Assembly (NCBI GenBank): GCA_932521025.1
Contig: OW051471.1
Coordinates: 7,068,001-7,132,000, forward strand
DNA length: 64,000 nucleotides
Source of the DNA: Oscheius onirici
Lineage: Eukaryota; Nematoda; Chromadorea; Rhabditida; Rhabditidae
Direction of reading: 5' to 3'
The notes under the pieces are model-generated. The model was not told the DNA's origin. It worked only from the letters and a program-made list of their open reading frames with translations, and did not search any database. Position numbers and translations under genes: made by a program. Shown in pieces: positions 22,415 through 32,850 of the stretch (its first letter is position 1; every line of letters begins with the position of its first letter).

Positions 22415-23709
22415 ATGCATCTGTTCTACCTTGAGCCGAAAAACCGAGACCAATTGAACTTTTGGTTCCACTTCGAGTTTGTTCTTCTTCTAACAAACCT
22501 AGGCTTTTTCGTTTTATACACATACCTGGGGATGAAAGTTCGAATCCACATTAACATCAAGGTACTATCATTGGAAACTTCTCACATTTTCTTATTGTTA
22601 GATCATGGGAGTGTGTTGTTCCCTTCAGTATATGGCATCCGTGGTAGCAAGACTGACTTTGCTCTGTTACGAACTGAAACTGTTCACATTCACAGGTGGA
22701 TCAGGCTTTCTCACTCGAACAAATAGGTTTAGGAGAAAAAGAAGACCACACTGCCATCTTTTTGCTTTCGTGGTTCAGAGCTTACGTGCTGGCAGGAATC
22801 CTGCTGATGTAACAGATTTCTAGCAAAATTAACTGATGCAATTCATAGGACGCCTGGAATAGCTGTTGAAAGACAGCTGGCAATGTATTTTATCAAAGAC
22901 TACGAACGACATCCTCGTCTATGGATTTCGGTAGTTATTCTTGGAAGCGGAATACTCATCGGAAGCACTGGAGCCTATCTCTGGATGATTGATTGGCTAC
23001 CCTGGTATGTTCTTCCAACTCTGGCAGTTTTTGCAATGTTTGGTGGTTTTCTGGTAAGAAAATTAATGGTGTAAACAGGTTTGTTTAGGTCTTTTTGCAG
23101 TCGTATCTTTTGACGAAACGAGTTGTGGAAGAACTGGACAACCACCGAGAATACCAATCGAAACACGAGTACTCTCTAAGCCTGAAGTATCAGCTAGAGG
23201 AGAACCTGTGGTGCGAAAAAGTTTGTTGCTCTGAAATATACCTACCCTATCTTTTTAGGTAATCAAAAACGGACTGCTTACGTTGGTTCTGTTGAATACG
23301 ACAACCGCCATTTGTTTCATTCCCGCCAAATCGCATTGGGTTCGCGACAATTATGGGGAAGAGTTTACACAGCTCTGCGACTGTCTTTATAACATCTTTA
23401 TAGCAGCGTAAATTTTCTTCCTAGTTAACCGAACAAAGCTTCAGAAATGTTCCAACTCTGGGATTTGGGGCTATTTGGTACAACGACTATCTACACAGCC
23501 TCCTTCGAACCATCTTGTGTGGAAGAAAAGTCGAGAAAGAAGCGGATCTGGACGAGGGAAATGTCTACTTCATAGAGCTGCAGCAGCAATGGGGAGGAAC
23601 TGTCGAAAAAGGCAGAAAGTCGAAAAGACAGAAAAGAAGAAGGCAAGAAGAAAGACACGACCACATTTGGTTCTCATGTTTCCATAAGAAAATAAACTCG
23701 AATCCTTGA
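22415..23709 (+). CDS. Sre-family chemoreceptor (7TM), copy 1
   Basis: A multi-pass protein with the landmarks of nematode class e serpentine receptors: the N-terminal NFWFHFEFVLLLTNLGFFVLY membrane segment, GMKVRIHINIK in the first loop, GIAVERQLAMYFIKDYE at the end of the third helix (the family's E-R motif, about 22856-22906), a Trp-rich extracellular turn, and YSLSLKYQLEENLWCEKV before helix six. About eight exons with introns of 30-50 nt join in frame throughout. The C-terminus is extended by about 25 basic residues compared with copy 2. Such receptors act in the cilia of sensory neurons; the ligand is unknown. It lies in tandem with the broken copy that starts at 23818. Confidence 0.82.
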
Positions 23710-23817
23710 TCATTCTGTTAGGTTTTTTGCTCCAGATGAGTGGGTATTTCCAGCGACAACCTTTATTCGCAAATACACCCGCAGCGCAATATGACGACCG
23801 GCTGACTGCTTGCTTCA

Positions 23818-24983
23818 ATGTTCTCAACAGAAATGAACTTATTTTATTTTGAGCCAGAAAATCCACTTCAACTCGAATTCTGGTTCAAGCTAAAAGGTGT
23901 TATGCTTATTCTCAACTACTTTCTTTTCGTGTTTTTCACCTATTTGGGAGTCAGTGTACGAATTCACATTAATATCAAGGTACCCTCGATAGTTACAAAA
24001 ATAAGAAAGTTAGGTGATGGGCGTGTTTATTGCTTTATTCTGCATCACTGTAAGAATAACTTTGATCTGCTACGAATTGAAATACTTTGCTTTGAATGAT
24101 TAGATCTTTGTCGGAAAAAATTGATATATTTTAGGGAGACCAGAAGGCAATACAATGATAGTGTTTTGCTCTTGGTTTCGTGGTTCGTTTTTCGGCGGCG
24201 TTCTGTTTGCGTAAGTAACCTTCCGTTTGAAAATTCACCCGGATCAGAGCATCGATAGTTGCAGTGGAACGTTAATTGGCAATGTTTTATATTGAATACT
24301 ACGAGAAGAAAAATCGATTATGGATAGCTGGGCTGCTAATTTTGGTCGTCTGTTTCTTAGCAGGAGGGGGTGCCTACATCTGGGTTTTTGTTGTTTGGCC
24401 GTGGTATGTTCTTCCGATAATTGGAGTCGCATCGACTCTTTTTGGTCTTCTGGTACGTCATGACACAATAGTTTTAACATATTTAGCAGTCGTTTCTGAA
24501 TTCGTTCATGATGACCAGAAGACTGCTGGACGAGCTGTGCATTGGAAGGGACGACTCAAAACACACGTACACTCTCAGTCTGAAATACCAACTTCAAGAA
24601 AACTTGTGGTGTGAGAAGGTAAGTAAAAGTAGAGCAAAAAAGCTCACTCAGTTGATCAAAAACGGATTGATCACTCTCGCTCTGTTGAATTTCATCACAC
24701 TTGTTTGCGCCATCCCTGCCCATTCGTCTTGGTTTCGAGAATACTACGGAAGGGAATTCACTCAGCTTTGTGACTGTCTCTACAATGTTTTCATAGCAGC
24801 GTAATTCCTTACAAGATATCTTTAATTCAGCAATTCAGAAACGGTCCTACGCTTGGCTTTGGAACCATTTGGTACAATGACTACCTCCGCCATTTGTTCA
24901 GAAGTGTTCTTTGTGCTACAGCCAGAGAAGAGACCCAGATAGAAGAAGGACAGATCTATTTCATTCAACTGCAGCAACAGTGA
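23818..24983 (+). pseudogene. Sre-family chemoreceptor, copy 2, disabled
   Basis: A tandem duplicate of the gene at 22415 with the same exon order and signature segments (FWFKLKGVMLILNYFLFVFF, VRIHINIK, WYVLPIIGVASTLFGLL, YTLSLKYQLQENLWCEKV). Two lesions break it. At 24099-24100 the intron that in copy 1 starts with GT starts with AT, and unspliced reading meets a stop a few bases on. At 24273-24275 an in-frame TAA replaces the CAG (Gln) of the E-R-Q motif. The 3' half remains otherwise open to a TGA at 24981-24983, so the decay looks recent. An alternative is a short receptor fragment starting at a downstream ATG (24282), but it would lack the first three helices. Confidence 0.75.
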
Positions 24984-25165
24984 ACAGCCCCTTCGAAGAA
25001 AAGCATGAAAAGAAGAGACCACGCACAAGACAAAGACGCATTTTATAGTTTCTGTGCTATGAAGTCTATCTTGTTCAAGCTGCTAATTACGTAAATCAGA
25101 ACAGTGTCATCGAAAGACTATCTCCAAATCCGGCTCCTTTGACCGGCTCAGACCCAGAAGTCTTC

Positions 25166-25208
25166 TGATAAAAACTGTTATCGTTTCGTCCTGAAGTGTA
25201 CTATAAAA
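25166..25208 (+). promoter_or_regulatory. GATA-type sites and TATA box upstream of the aspartic protease
   Basis: TGATAA lies at 25166-25171 and its reverse complement TTATC at about 25178-25182. TATAAAA lies at 25202-25208, about 34 nt before the ATG at 25242, and AGATAAGA follows at about 25218. TGATAA is the known binding site of intestinal GATA factors (ELT-2 type) in C. elegans, which fits a digestive protease. The functional link is inference. Confidence 0.55.
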
Positions 25209-25241
25209 GCAAGAAAAAGATAAGACTTGTTACCAGTCGAC

Positions 25242-27760
25242 ATGCTTCGTCAGGTCTCTCTTGCCCTTCTGCTGGCCGTATCGGCTCTAGCCTTTGTCGT
25301 TCCTAACCAAAACACCGCTAGGTTAGTTTCACACTAGTTTTTTAAACAAATAGGTTAAGAGTTACTCTTGGAGTTAACAAGCTGACCCGTGAGGGCATCA
25401 ACTTTGCCCACAGTGCTCATAAGTTGGCTGCCAAGTATGGTGGAGTCGTGACTTCTAATTCTGCCACCTACAACGAGCCTCTGATCGACTACCAGGATGC
25501 CCAGTACTACGGTATTGGCCAGCTCGGAACTCCAGCTCAAAGTAAATTGGTTTCAATCTTTTTCCAAACTTTTTTTTTGCAGGTTTCAAACTTCTTTTCG
25601 ATACCGGATCCTCCAATCTATGGGTCCCTGACGTGGGGTGCCGAGGAACAAATTTGGCCTGCAAGGCTCACAACAAATGGGATTGCTCCAAGTCCTCCAC
25701 CTGTACTCACACCAACCAGGCTTTCGTCATTCAGTACGGAACCGGATCCATGAAGGGAACCACCTACCAGGATATCTTCTGCGTGAGTTTGATATCTATG
25801 TGACTCAGAATAAATAATACTCAGACGGAAAATCATTTTTCAGTTCGGAAATGACCACAAGCAGCAGTTCTGTACTGACAAGAACCAAGGATTTGCCGGA
25901 GCCCTCACTGAGCCCGGAATCACATTCGTCGCTGCTCAATTCGACGGTATCCTCGGAATGGCCTTCGACTCCATCTCTGTATGTTCATCCAATCAAACAG
26001 TTCATCGAACTATTTTCAGGTTGACAACCTTCCTCAGCCCATGGACCAGATCTTCGCCAACCCCGCCTGTGGCTCCAAGCTCTTCGCTTTCTGGATGAAC
26101 CGTGATTTGAACAACAACGCCGTCGGAGGTGAGATGACTCTCTGCGGAACCGACTCTGCCCACTTCAACGTTCGTTTATCCACCAAATCTTTATACTTGA
26201 ATGGTTCAGGGACCCATCACCTATGCTCCTCTTAAGTCCAAGGACTACTGGCGCATCAGTCTCTCTGCTGTCTCCGTCACTGGAACTCAGATCACCGGAA
26301 CTGCTGACGCTATCGTCGATACTGGTACCTCTCTTCTTGCTGGACCCACCGATCAGATCAAGAAGATCCAGAAGCTCATCGGAGCTGTCCCACTCGGAAA
26401 CGGAGAGTACGAAGTTGCTTGCAGCCGCGTGCCCAAACTTCCTCCCGTCACTTTCAACATCGCCGGAACCAACTACGTTCTCCAGGGAACTGACTACATC
26501 CTCCAGATTGCCCAGAACGGACAAACCACCTGCCTTTCCGGCTTCATCGGACTCGATATCCCTCCTCCAGCCGGGTATTTATTTTCTTATATCTTAAACA
26601 GGACCATCAGGTTGAAAAGTTCGGCGTCGCAACGCCAAACTTTTCAACCTGATCCTTACCGTTTTCTAAAGCTTTCTACTTTCCTCTGACACAGTAGAAG
26701 CCAAAGTCTGTAAAAACTCCAAGTCCAAAAGTGACTTGTTACGTAATCCTGACAACTCTTGACTTGCTATGCCGATTCTCGTGGCCATAGACAAACAGAC
26801 AGACTGACCAACAGACAGAGTCTACCACAGAATAGCTTTTTAATAGATAACCAGACGACTTCGTCGCCTGCCGGCGTCATAACGTCGCAGTTTTCTATAC
26901 ATATTTCTCAAGCTACCTACTTGGCGAAAGTCTGTAAAAACTCCAAGTTCAAAAGTAACCTGCTATCTTATCCTGACAATTTCTGACTTATCGCGACGAA
27001 TCTCGTGGCCATGGACAGACAGACATACAAGCAGAGTCCGTCACAGACACCATAGCAATTTATTACTTTAGATCTTAATCTGTAATCTGCAGCCTTGTTA
27101 CTACTAACTCCTTTACTTAATTGTGCGCACAAATCTCTCCATTTCGATTGCCAATTAAAGCTTGACAGACACACAGAGACGCGAGAGCAATTTAAAGTGG
27201 ACCAGCCGTCTACGACGGCTTTCGCCGCCCTGGCGCCTGCGGCGCTCAAACATTCAAAAGCCTAGGTTCTGAATTCCTACCCATTCCTTTAACACGCTCA
27301 ACTGTTTACTACTGCAAGTTCAAAAGTGACTAGTCCTGAATATTTCTGACTTGTCGCGACGCATCTCGTGACCATGGACAAACATCCAAACAGAGTCCAC
27401 GACAGACACCATTGCGCTTTAGATAGTTTAGATTGCGCTTTAGATAGTTTAGATTACTTAATATTAATCTGTAAATCTCTAATCTGTTAATCTTAGATCT
27501 TAGACATCTGGAAGAACAAAAACACCTAAAAGTTTGAGTTTGAGTAGTAAGCGCGCGGTTGCTATAATTTAGGCCCACCATGTAGTTTAGATAATTAATT
27601 TACATAATCTTATTCTACTAATCTGTTAGATTGTTAATCTGTTAATTAAAGGCCCCTTTGGATCTTGGGGGACATTTTCATTGGCCGTTTCTACTCCATC
27701 TTCGACTTCGGAAACTCACGTGTCGGATTCGCCAATGCCACCTACATCCCCACTCTTTAA
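25242..27760 (+). CDS. Secreted pepsin-like aspartic protease
   Basis: About 400 residues. A signal peptide ([16 protein letters not shown]) is followed by a propeptide and a two-lobed pepsin domain. The first catalytic Asp is in [15 protein letters not shown] (about 25590-25630), the flap tyrosine in [11 protein letters not shown] (about 25731-25760) and the second catalytic Asp in [13 protein letters not shown] (about 26312-26350). Cysteine pairs flank each Asp. The last exon (27652-27760) encodes [18 protein letters not shown] and ends in a Leu. Early introns are about 40-60 nt, but the last (26575-27651, 1077 bp) is filled with repeats. Its splice phase (GG|G) restores the conserved P-L-W-I-L-G-D junction, so the gene looks intact. 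It probably works in the gut lumen or lysosomes. Confidence 0.92.
26575..27651. repeat. Repeat-filled intron of the aspartic protease
   Basis: This intron contains three diverged copies of a unit of about 110-140 bp (about 26703-26843, 26927-27067 and 27311-27420). Each includes the phrases CCAAGTTCAAAAGTGAC, TTCTGACTTRTCGCGACG and TCTCGTGGCCATGGACA or variants, in the same order. GC-rich palindromic stretches lie between copies (ACGACTTCGTCG near 26850 and GCCGTCTACGACGGC near 27206). A 48-nt hairpin opens the intron at 26606-26653. The intron is over twenty times the local intron length, so it probably grew by insertion and duplication. No coding capacity is seen. Confidence 0.75.
26606..26653. 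repeat. Near-perfect 22-bp stem hairpin
   Basis: The arm ATCAGGTTGAAAAGTTCGGC and its partner are complementary over 22 bp with one mismatch around a CGCA loop. It lies about 30 nt inside the intron. It could be a minimal fold-back element or affect splicing. Confidence 0.8.
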
Positions 27761-28278
27761 ATACGACGATTCATATAATAAAAAATACAAAGTTTGTCGA
27801 TGTTGAAACATTCTTTTCCATTGAGACGATAAAAAACTGTTATCAGATGAAAGAGGCCGCAACAAAGATGGTTACTACGTGGATAACGGGTGATAAAATA
27901 GGGCTGCAATTAGGAGATGTGCCGCACAAACAGTTGTTAACACGTCGAGCAATTGGATTCGAGGTTCAAGAAATCAGTCTTCAAACGCTAATACAATCTC
28001 TGTGCAAAACGTGAGACAGATGTTTGTGTAATAGTTACTCAGGGAGAAAATAGCGTTGATCTCATACGTATTATGGTTTTTATGGTTTCAAACGATCTCA
28101 GTCTGACATCGTATCTTCCCATTCTTCTCAAAGTTAATCTGTACTGTAATTAACACTTAGTTTGCAAAAACATACGTTTGCCATTTTCAGTGAATGACAA
28201 TTGAATAGTGCTACGAGGCAATAACCTTCCGATAGACGAGGTCTTAACGAGTTCTCATTCTACGCGAGATCGCAAGAA
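27761..28278. other. Intergenic, nothing recognised
   Basis: AATAAAAAAT about 15 nt after the protease stop is a likely poly(A) signal. A short open stretch at 27847-28014 shows no domain. No RNA gene was seen. Confidence 0.4.
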
Positions 28279-29455
28279 ATGTTCCCTCCGTTGCAGATCC
28301 TTCTCCTTTCTTTTACATGTACCTCAATGCTACTGTATCTCGTTATCATAGCTATCATTTTTCGTTATAAAAGCAGCATAAAAATGTTTAAAAACTCATT
28401 TTTCAAACTCGTCTTGAGTTATGTAAGGTTCTTTTCTCTATTAAAACTGTCTACAGTTTGTCGCCGATTTGCTCTATTTCTCCGAGTTTACTATTTTTAT
28501 GCGATGTCGAAAATACGGGCTCTTCAACTCGATGCTCACTCCTAATTCAACACTGTTTGTAACTCTCCCTATAATATCGAATTCGTTCCATTACTACATG
28601 AAGATTGTTATCTACATTGGTCAAATCATTTTCGCCGGCAATCGACTATCTTCCGCCATCTTCGTCATGAAATATGAAAAGGTTTGAGAAGGGTAAAAAA
28701 CATTGTCTTGTTTAGTATTGGACCTCAGAAATAATCTGGCTCTGCCGAGCTGTACAATTCATTCTACCTCTGTTCTTCGTCCTTCCTGTCAGTCCCGTTG
28801 TCAATAGAATCTTCGGCACCGAATTTCGGGCTTATTATTTGTTCAGTGATGACTCACAGATGCTGAGACTCAACACAGACGATCTATCCACAGCGGTAGG
28901 TTTCTCTGAGAAAATGGGTTATCCCACAAGAAAGTTCATTTGACCCGATGACTAACCAGAGCCGCGACTAATATATTAGTCCTGCAAAATTATTATTCCC
29001 AAAATAGAATAATTCAGCTCATAGCCTATATCGACTGTTCCTGTTGTGCTGCAGCTACACTGATCTGTCTGACAATGTATATCATCACTCTAGTCATTCT
29101 TAGGATGCATCAACGGAACAAAAAGGTTTTATTTTCCGAGAAGTCTTCAAAGAGGAGTTCAGAAGTCTCTAACTGGCACAGAACTTCGCCTGTTAGCTTC
29201 TTCCATGCTCACATTTCTAATCTTGGCATGCAACTGCGTCGTTCAGATCATGATGATCTTAGCGAGCAAAACTGGCATAAAAAGTATTCTCTTCGTAAAT
29301 GACTTGTCGTAAGCTCTCATAAATTAATTATGCTGCCTATTAGGTATCCTGCAAACGATCTTTTGTATATGTGTCCGGTATGGTCGTTGTTGCTAACCTC
29401 GTCGGTCATTAGACAACGGTTGTGGGGTCTGGTAGTTAGGGTAGAATCAACGTAG
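28279..29455 (+). CDS. Srg-type serpentine chemoreceptor
   Basis: Seven hydrophobic segments can be traced across six or seven exons: PLQILLLSFTCTSMLLYLVII, a second with FVADLLYFSEF, a third with IVIYIGQIIFAGNRLSSAIF (the N-R motif at the end of helix three typical of the Srg superfamily), then WLCRAVQFILPLFFVLPV, TLICLTMYIITLVIL, LLASSMLTFLILACNCVVQI and MCPVWSLLLTSSVIR. Frame requires a 37-nt intron at about 29128-29164 ending TTCAG. One longer intron (about 120 nt) at roughly 28896-29018 contains the palindrome ACTAATATATTAGT. The intracellular tail is short and the stop is at 29453-29455. It is a sensory or developmental 7TM receptor with unknown ligand. Srg versus Srv cannot be separated with certainty. 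Confidence 0.75.
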
Positions 29456-29641
29456 GTTGGAACACATTTCCTGTAATTGAATCAGTTTCAGACAAACATC
29501 GTCGATCAACAGATCGGTTGTTGTAAGATGAAAGCAGTCTGAAGCGGCAGATTCTCATTGCAGTAGATAGATTTTGGAAAAAAAATCTATGCGGGCGGAT
29601 AAAAAAGAGGCACTTGGACTGGAAGAATTGATTTTGGGTAC

Positions 29642-30023
29642 TATCGGGTTGGCCCATAATTGTTTGCACATGGGTTCATAACTTTTGATCCAAATATGCT
29701 AGAGAGCTGTTTCAACAAAGAAAAGAATGGGCAAAATTTTCTCTATCTGACAGTGTATAGAGCTTTTTGAACTAGGGTCTCTGATCTCATCAGAGACCCT
29801 AGTTCAAAATTTTTTAGCACCAGTTGAACAGATGAAATTTAGAACGAAAAAACGCCTTTTTAAAAATGGAAAGTGTACATCCAACGCGATTTTAAAAAAT
29901 TTCTCTCTATACACTGTCAGATAGAGAAAATTTTGCCCATTCTTTTTTTTTGAAACAGCTCTCTAGCATATTTGGATCAAAAGTTATGAACCCATGTGCA
30001 AACAATTATGGGCCAACCCGATA
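29642..30023. mobile_element. Mariner-like MITE with inner hairpin
   Basis: The element starts and ends with TA; its terminal repeats begin TCGGGTTGGCCCATAATTG, which resembles mariner ends. The arms are almost perfectly complementary over about 120 nt (left arm to about 29763, right arm from about 29903). Between them is a separate 21-bp perfect hairpin at about 29767-29811 (TTTTGAACTAGGGTCTCTGAT with its complement around CTC), then about 90 nt of unique sequence. No transposase frame is present. It lies between the convergent 3' ends of the Srg receptor and the amide hydrolase. Confidence 0.85.
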
Positions 30024-30083
30024 CGTTTACTTGTTTGAAACGGTGTTTATTAATTGTTGTACCATTTGTTGATACAGATAAAG

Positions 30084-32290
30084 TTATGTTTGCGTCCAAG
30101 CCTCTTCGACCTCTTTCATGACTCGTAGACAGACTTCTTCTTCAAACGGAAGAGTCGCAATTTGAACGGAACAGGGCAGTCCAACACTAGTTCTATTAGA
30201 GTCTCTTTGGATTCGCAGTGCTAGATTGTAACCTGCAATGTCACTTCAGTCAAAAGGAAGTAATTTCACTCACCACAAGGAAACTCTTTCTCGTCCATCA
30301 AGAGCCTATCATCGTCGTGAGTCACCCGTCCAGCGGGCACGACGCCAGAAGGAAAGTCGATGAGGTTGAAGAATCCGGTGGCAAAAGCAGCAACCGAGAG
30401 TTTTGAAGGGTATTCATGTGGAACGGGAGCCACAGGAAAAGCGGGACAGACGAGCGCATCCAGACCCAGACTCTTCCAGTAGTCGATAAACTAAAAAGAC
30501 AAAAACTAAATAATAATCAGTGATCTTACCTTCAGACGGTACTCATCACACATTTCTTGCGTGTAACGTAAATCTGAGAGGTCAGAAACGTATGCACGAC
30601 AGATCAAAGCTAATTGAGGACTGATTCTAGCAACCAAATGGGAGACCAGCCAGCGGAGACAACGTGGGACTTTTAGAAGCGTCGCAAACTGTCTCAAGTA
30701 GGGATCCACGATGTCGTTATCGTAAAGAGCCCGATAGTAGGCTCCTCCGTCCGGCATCAGCAGCTAAAACTAAAGATAAACATAAATAAATGGACGAACA
30801 CACCTTATAGAAAAGTGTAGCCGCTTCTTCAATGTCGGGAATCTCGAATTTGACCAGGGTATGTCCCTTCGACTTTAGTTTTTCGACAGTTTCAAGAACA
30901 GCGCGTTTCATTGAAGGGACGGGTGCACAGAAACCGTCACTATCAAAATAGCCAATTCGTAAGGGTCTGGTTTCAAGGAGAGTCTGAAGAATAGTGAGTG
31001 TTAACTGGAAATAAAAGATGCCTGTTGATTCAGTGGAAGGAGTGGAGAGAGTGGTGTTATTTTTCGGTATTCTTCCTTACCAACAGTAATCTTCAATAGA
31101 CAGATTTGCTCGTCGACACTTTTGGTAAAGAACCCGAAACTGAGTCCAATTCTTCCTCGTCCAGGAACACCACCATGGGAGCCAGATACAACAAAACGGT
31201 CTGAAGAAATACGAATGGAATAAACTGCGAGTTACCTTGAGTTGGCTTCAAAGATACCATGCCACAAAAAGCAGCTGGAATTCTCAGACTTCCGGCCAAA
31301 TCAGATCCAATGCCAAAAGGTGATCCGTTTCCAGCCAAGAGAGCCGCTTCACCACCGCTCGAACCTCCTGGAGATCTCAAGAGATCGTGGGGGTTCTTGG
31401 TTGTTCCGTAAACAGAATTGGAACAGACGAAGGAAAGGAGTCCTTGGGGGACATTGGTCAGAACAAAAGGTATCTGAAGATAAGAGTAAAAAGTTAGAAA
31501 TTGTGAAGACTTACGCCTCCTAACGCCTTCAAATATGTAACGAAAGTACATTCGTCTTCGAGTGGCTGTTCTAGCCATTTTGCCAGACCGACACAGCAGT
31601 CGTAGCCTCTCATCTAAATTGATGACTTTATTTTTAAAAGTTTTCTCTTACATGAAAGTTGCTTTTAACACTGAAAGGAACTCCGTGTAGTGGTGGCTTG
31701 TTCGACTTCCCGTGCCATTCTTCATCAACATCTTTAGCCGTGTCAAATGCCTGAAAACCTCAAAGCTAAAAAAACAATATATTTACTTCTCTGATGATCT
31801 CCGTACAGCAATTCAGCCGATCATTCACTTGAATCATTTTCCAGACATATGCCTCAAGAACCTGGACAGCTGTGTAAATGTCAGACTGTAGAGCATCTGA
31901 AATTTTTTTTTTGCAAAATTAAACATGGACTTCAAACCTTTTAGATCAAAGAATGAAAGATCAGTGATTTCTTTATACTTGCTCAACTTTCCTTCATTCA
32001 CTGTTTCCACCCTTTGTCGCCATTCGGTGAATCCATCTTGTCTCTTCTTCTCCGAACGTTCAATGGCTTTTCGACAGTTGGACGTAGAACCCCATAACTA
32101 AAAGAAAAAAGACTTGAAAATATAAAAAAGATTTGGGGGTCTAGACGGTTTTGTTTGTGTTTAGACAGGAAAGACCTACTCTCCAGAGGACGAACTTTAT
32201 GAATCCGTAGAGGATAGCTAGAACCCAGAGAAGTGAGAAAGTGGCCAAAAAGAGTTCAGAAGTCAAGAAGACACTCACCAAATTGTCCAT
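30084..32290 (-). CDS. faah: Fatty acid amide hydrolase (amidase signature family)
   Basis: Starting at the ATG at 32288-32290, an N-terminal membrane segment ([21 protein letters not shown]) is followed by a full amidase domain, as in animal FAAH enzymes that cleave N-acylethanolamines. The Ser-Ser-Lys triad is visible: the Lys in [11 protein letters not shown] (about 31670-31700), the first Ser in [17 protein letters not shown] and the nucleophile Ser in [16 protein letters not shown] (about 31260-31390). The C-terminal [17 protein letters not shown] is also typical. About nine exons with introns of 35-50 nt. The predicted role is degradation of lipid amide signals such as anandamide-like ethanolamides at ER or other membranes. 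Nematodes carry several faah genes; which one this is cannot be told. Confidence 0.88.
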
Positions 32291-32850
32291 TTTCTGATTT
32301 GTTTGATGCTGAACGGGACTGTCCGAATATAATTGCAAAGTTATAAATATTTTTTGAACGAACAGAAAGCATACATAGCAATCAATCGAAGTAATTATTT
32401 ATTGATTTTTCCAGCAAAAACGATACATGAACTTGCCTTGGTCTGTTCCATCACGCGTGGGGAAGTCTACAACCCTTGTTGTTCTCTAAACAGCCGGATT
32501 CCTCGTGCATTGTCGAAAACCTGTTCTTCGGCGACAATTAGAGTGATATTCAGTCGAGAAGATTGGAAGAGGGGGAAAAGAGATAAAGTCGGAAAGGGAA
32601 ACTACGCTATCAATCATACAAACAGTGATTCAGACGATCGAAGGATTGTGACCAAAGATCTTTCAAAATAAAAAAATTTCGAGAATAAATAAGAAATAGT
32701 CGAAATTGTTCATTATTGCGACATGATCGAATGCTTAAGCGCCTAACCAGATCGCCAGGTAAGAGGGTCGCGGCAATGCGAGGGCGATAGGCAACCGGTG
32801 AGGTCACCACGCGGGCTATTTCTAGTTTTCTAGCTGACAGAAGATGAGAG
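32291..32850. other. Intergenic between the amide hydrolase and the transposon
   Basis: Upstream flank of the minus-strand amide hydrolase. No gene or RNA was recognised. The last eight bases (32843-32850, GATGAGAG) are the left copy of the transposon target duplication. Confidence 0.5.

Noticed and set aside
27841-28014. Open stretch of about 56 codons downstream of the aspartic protease
   Set aside because: There is no signal peptide, domain or second exon, and the stretch lies just beyond the poly(A) signal.
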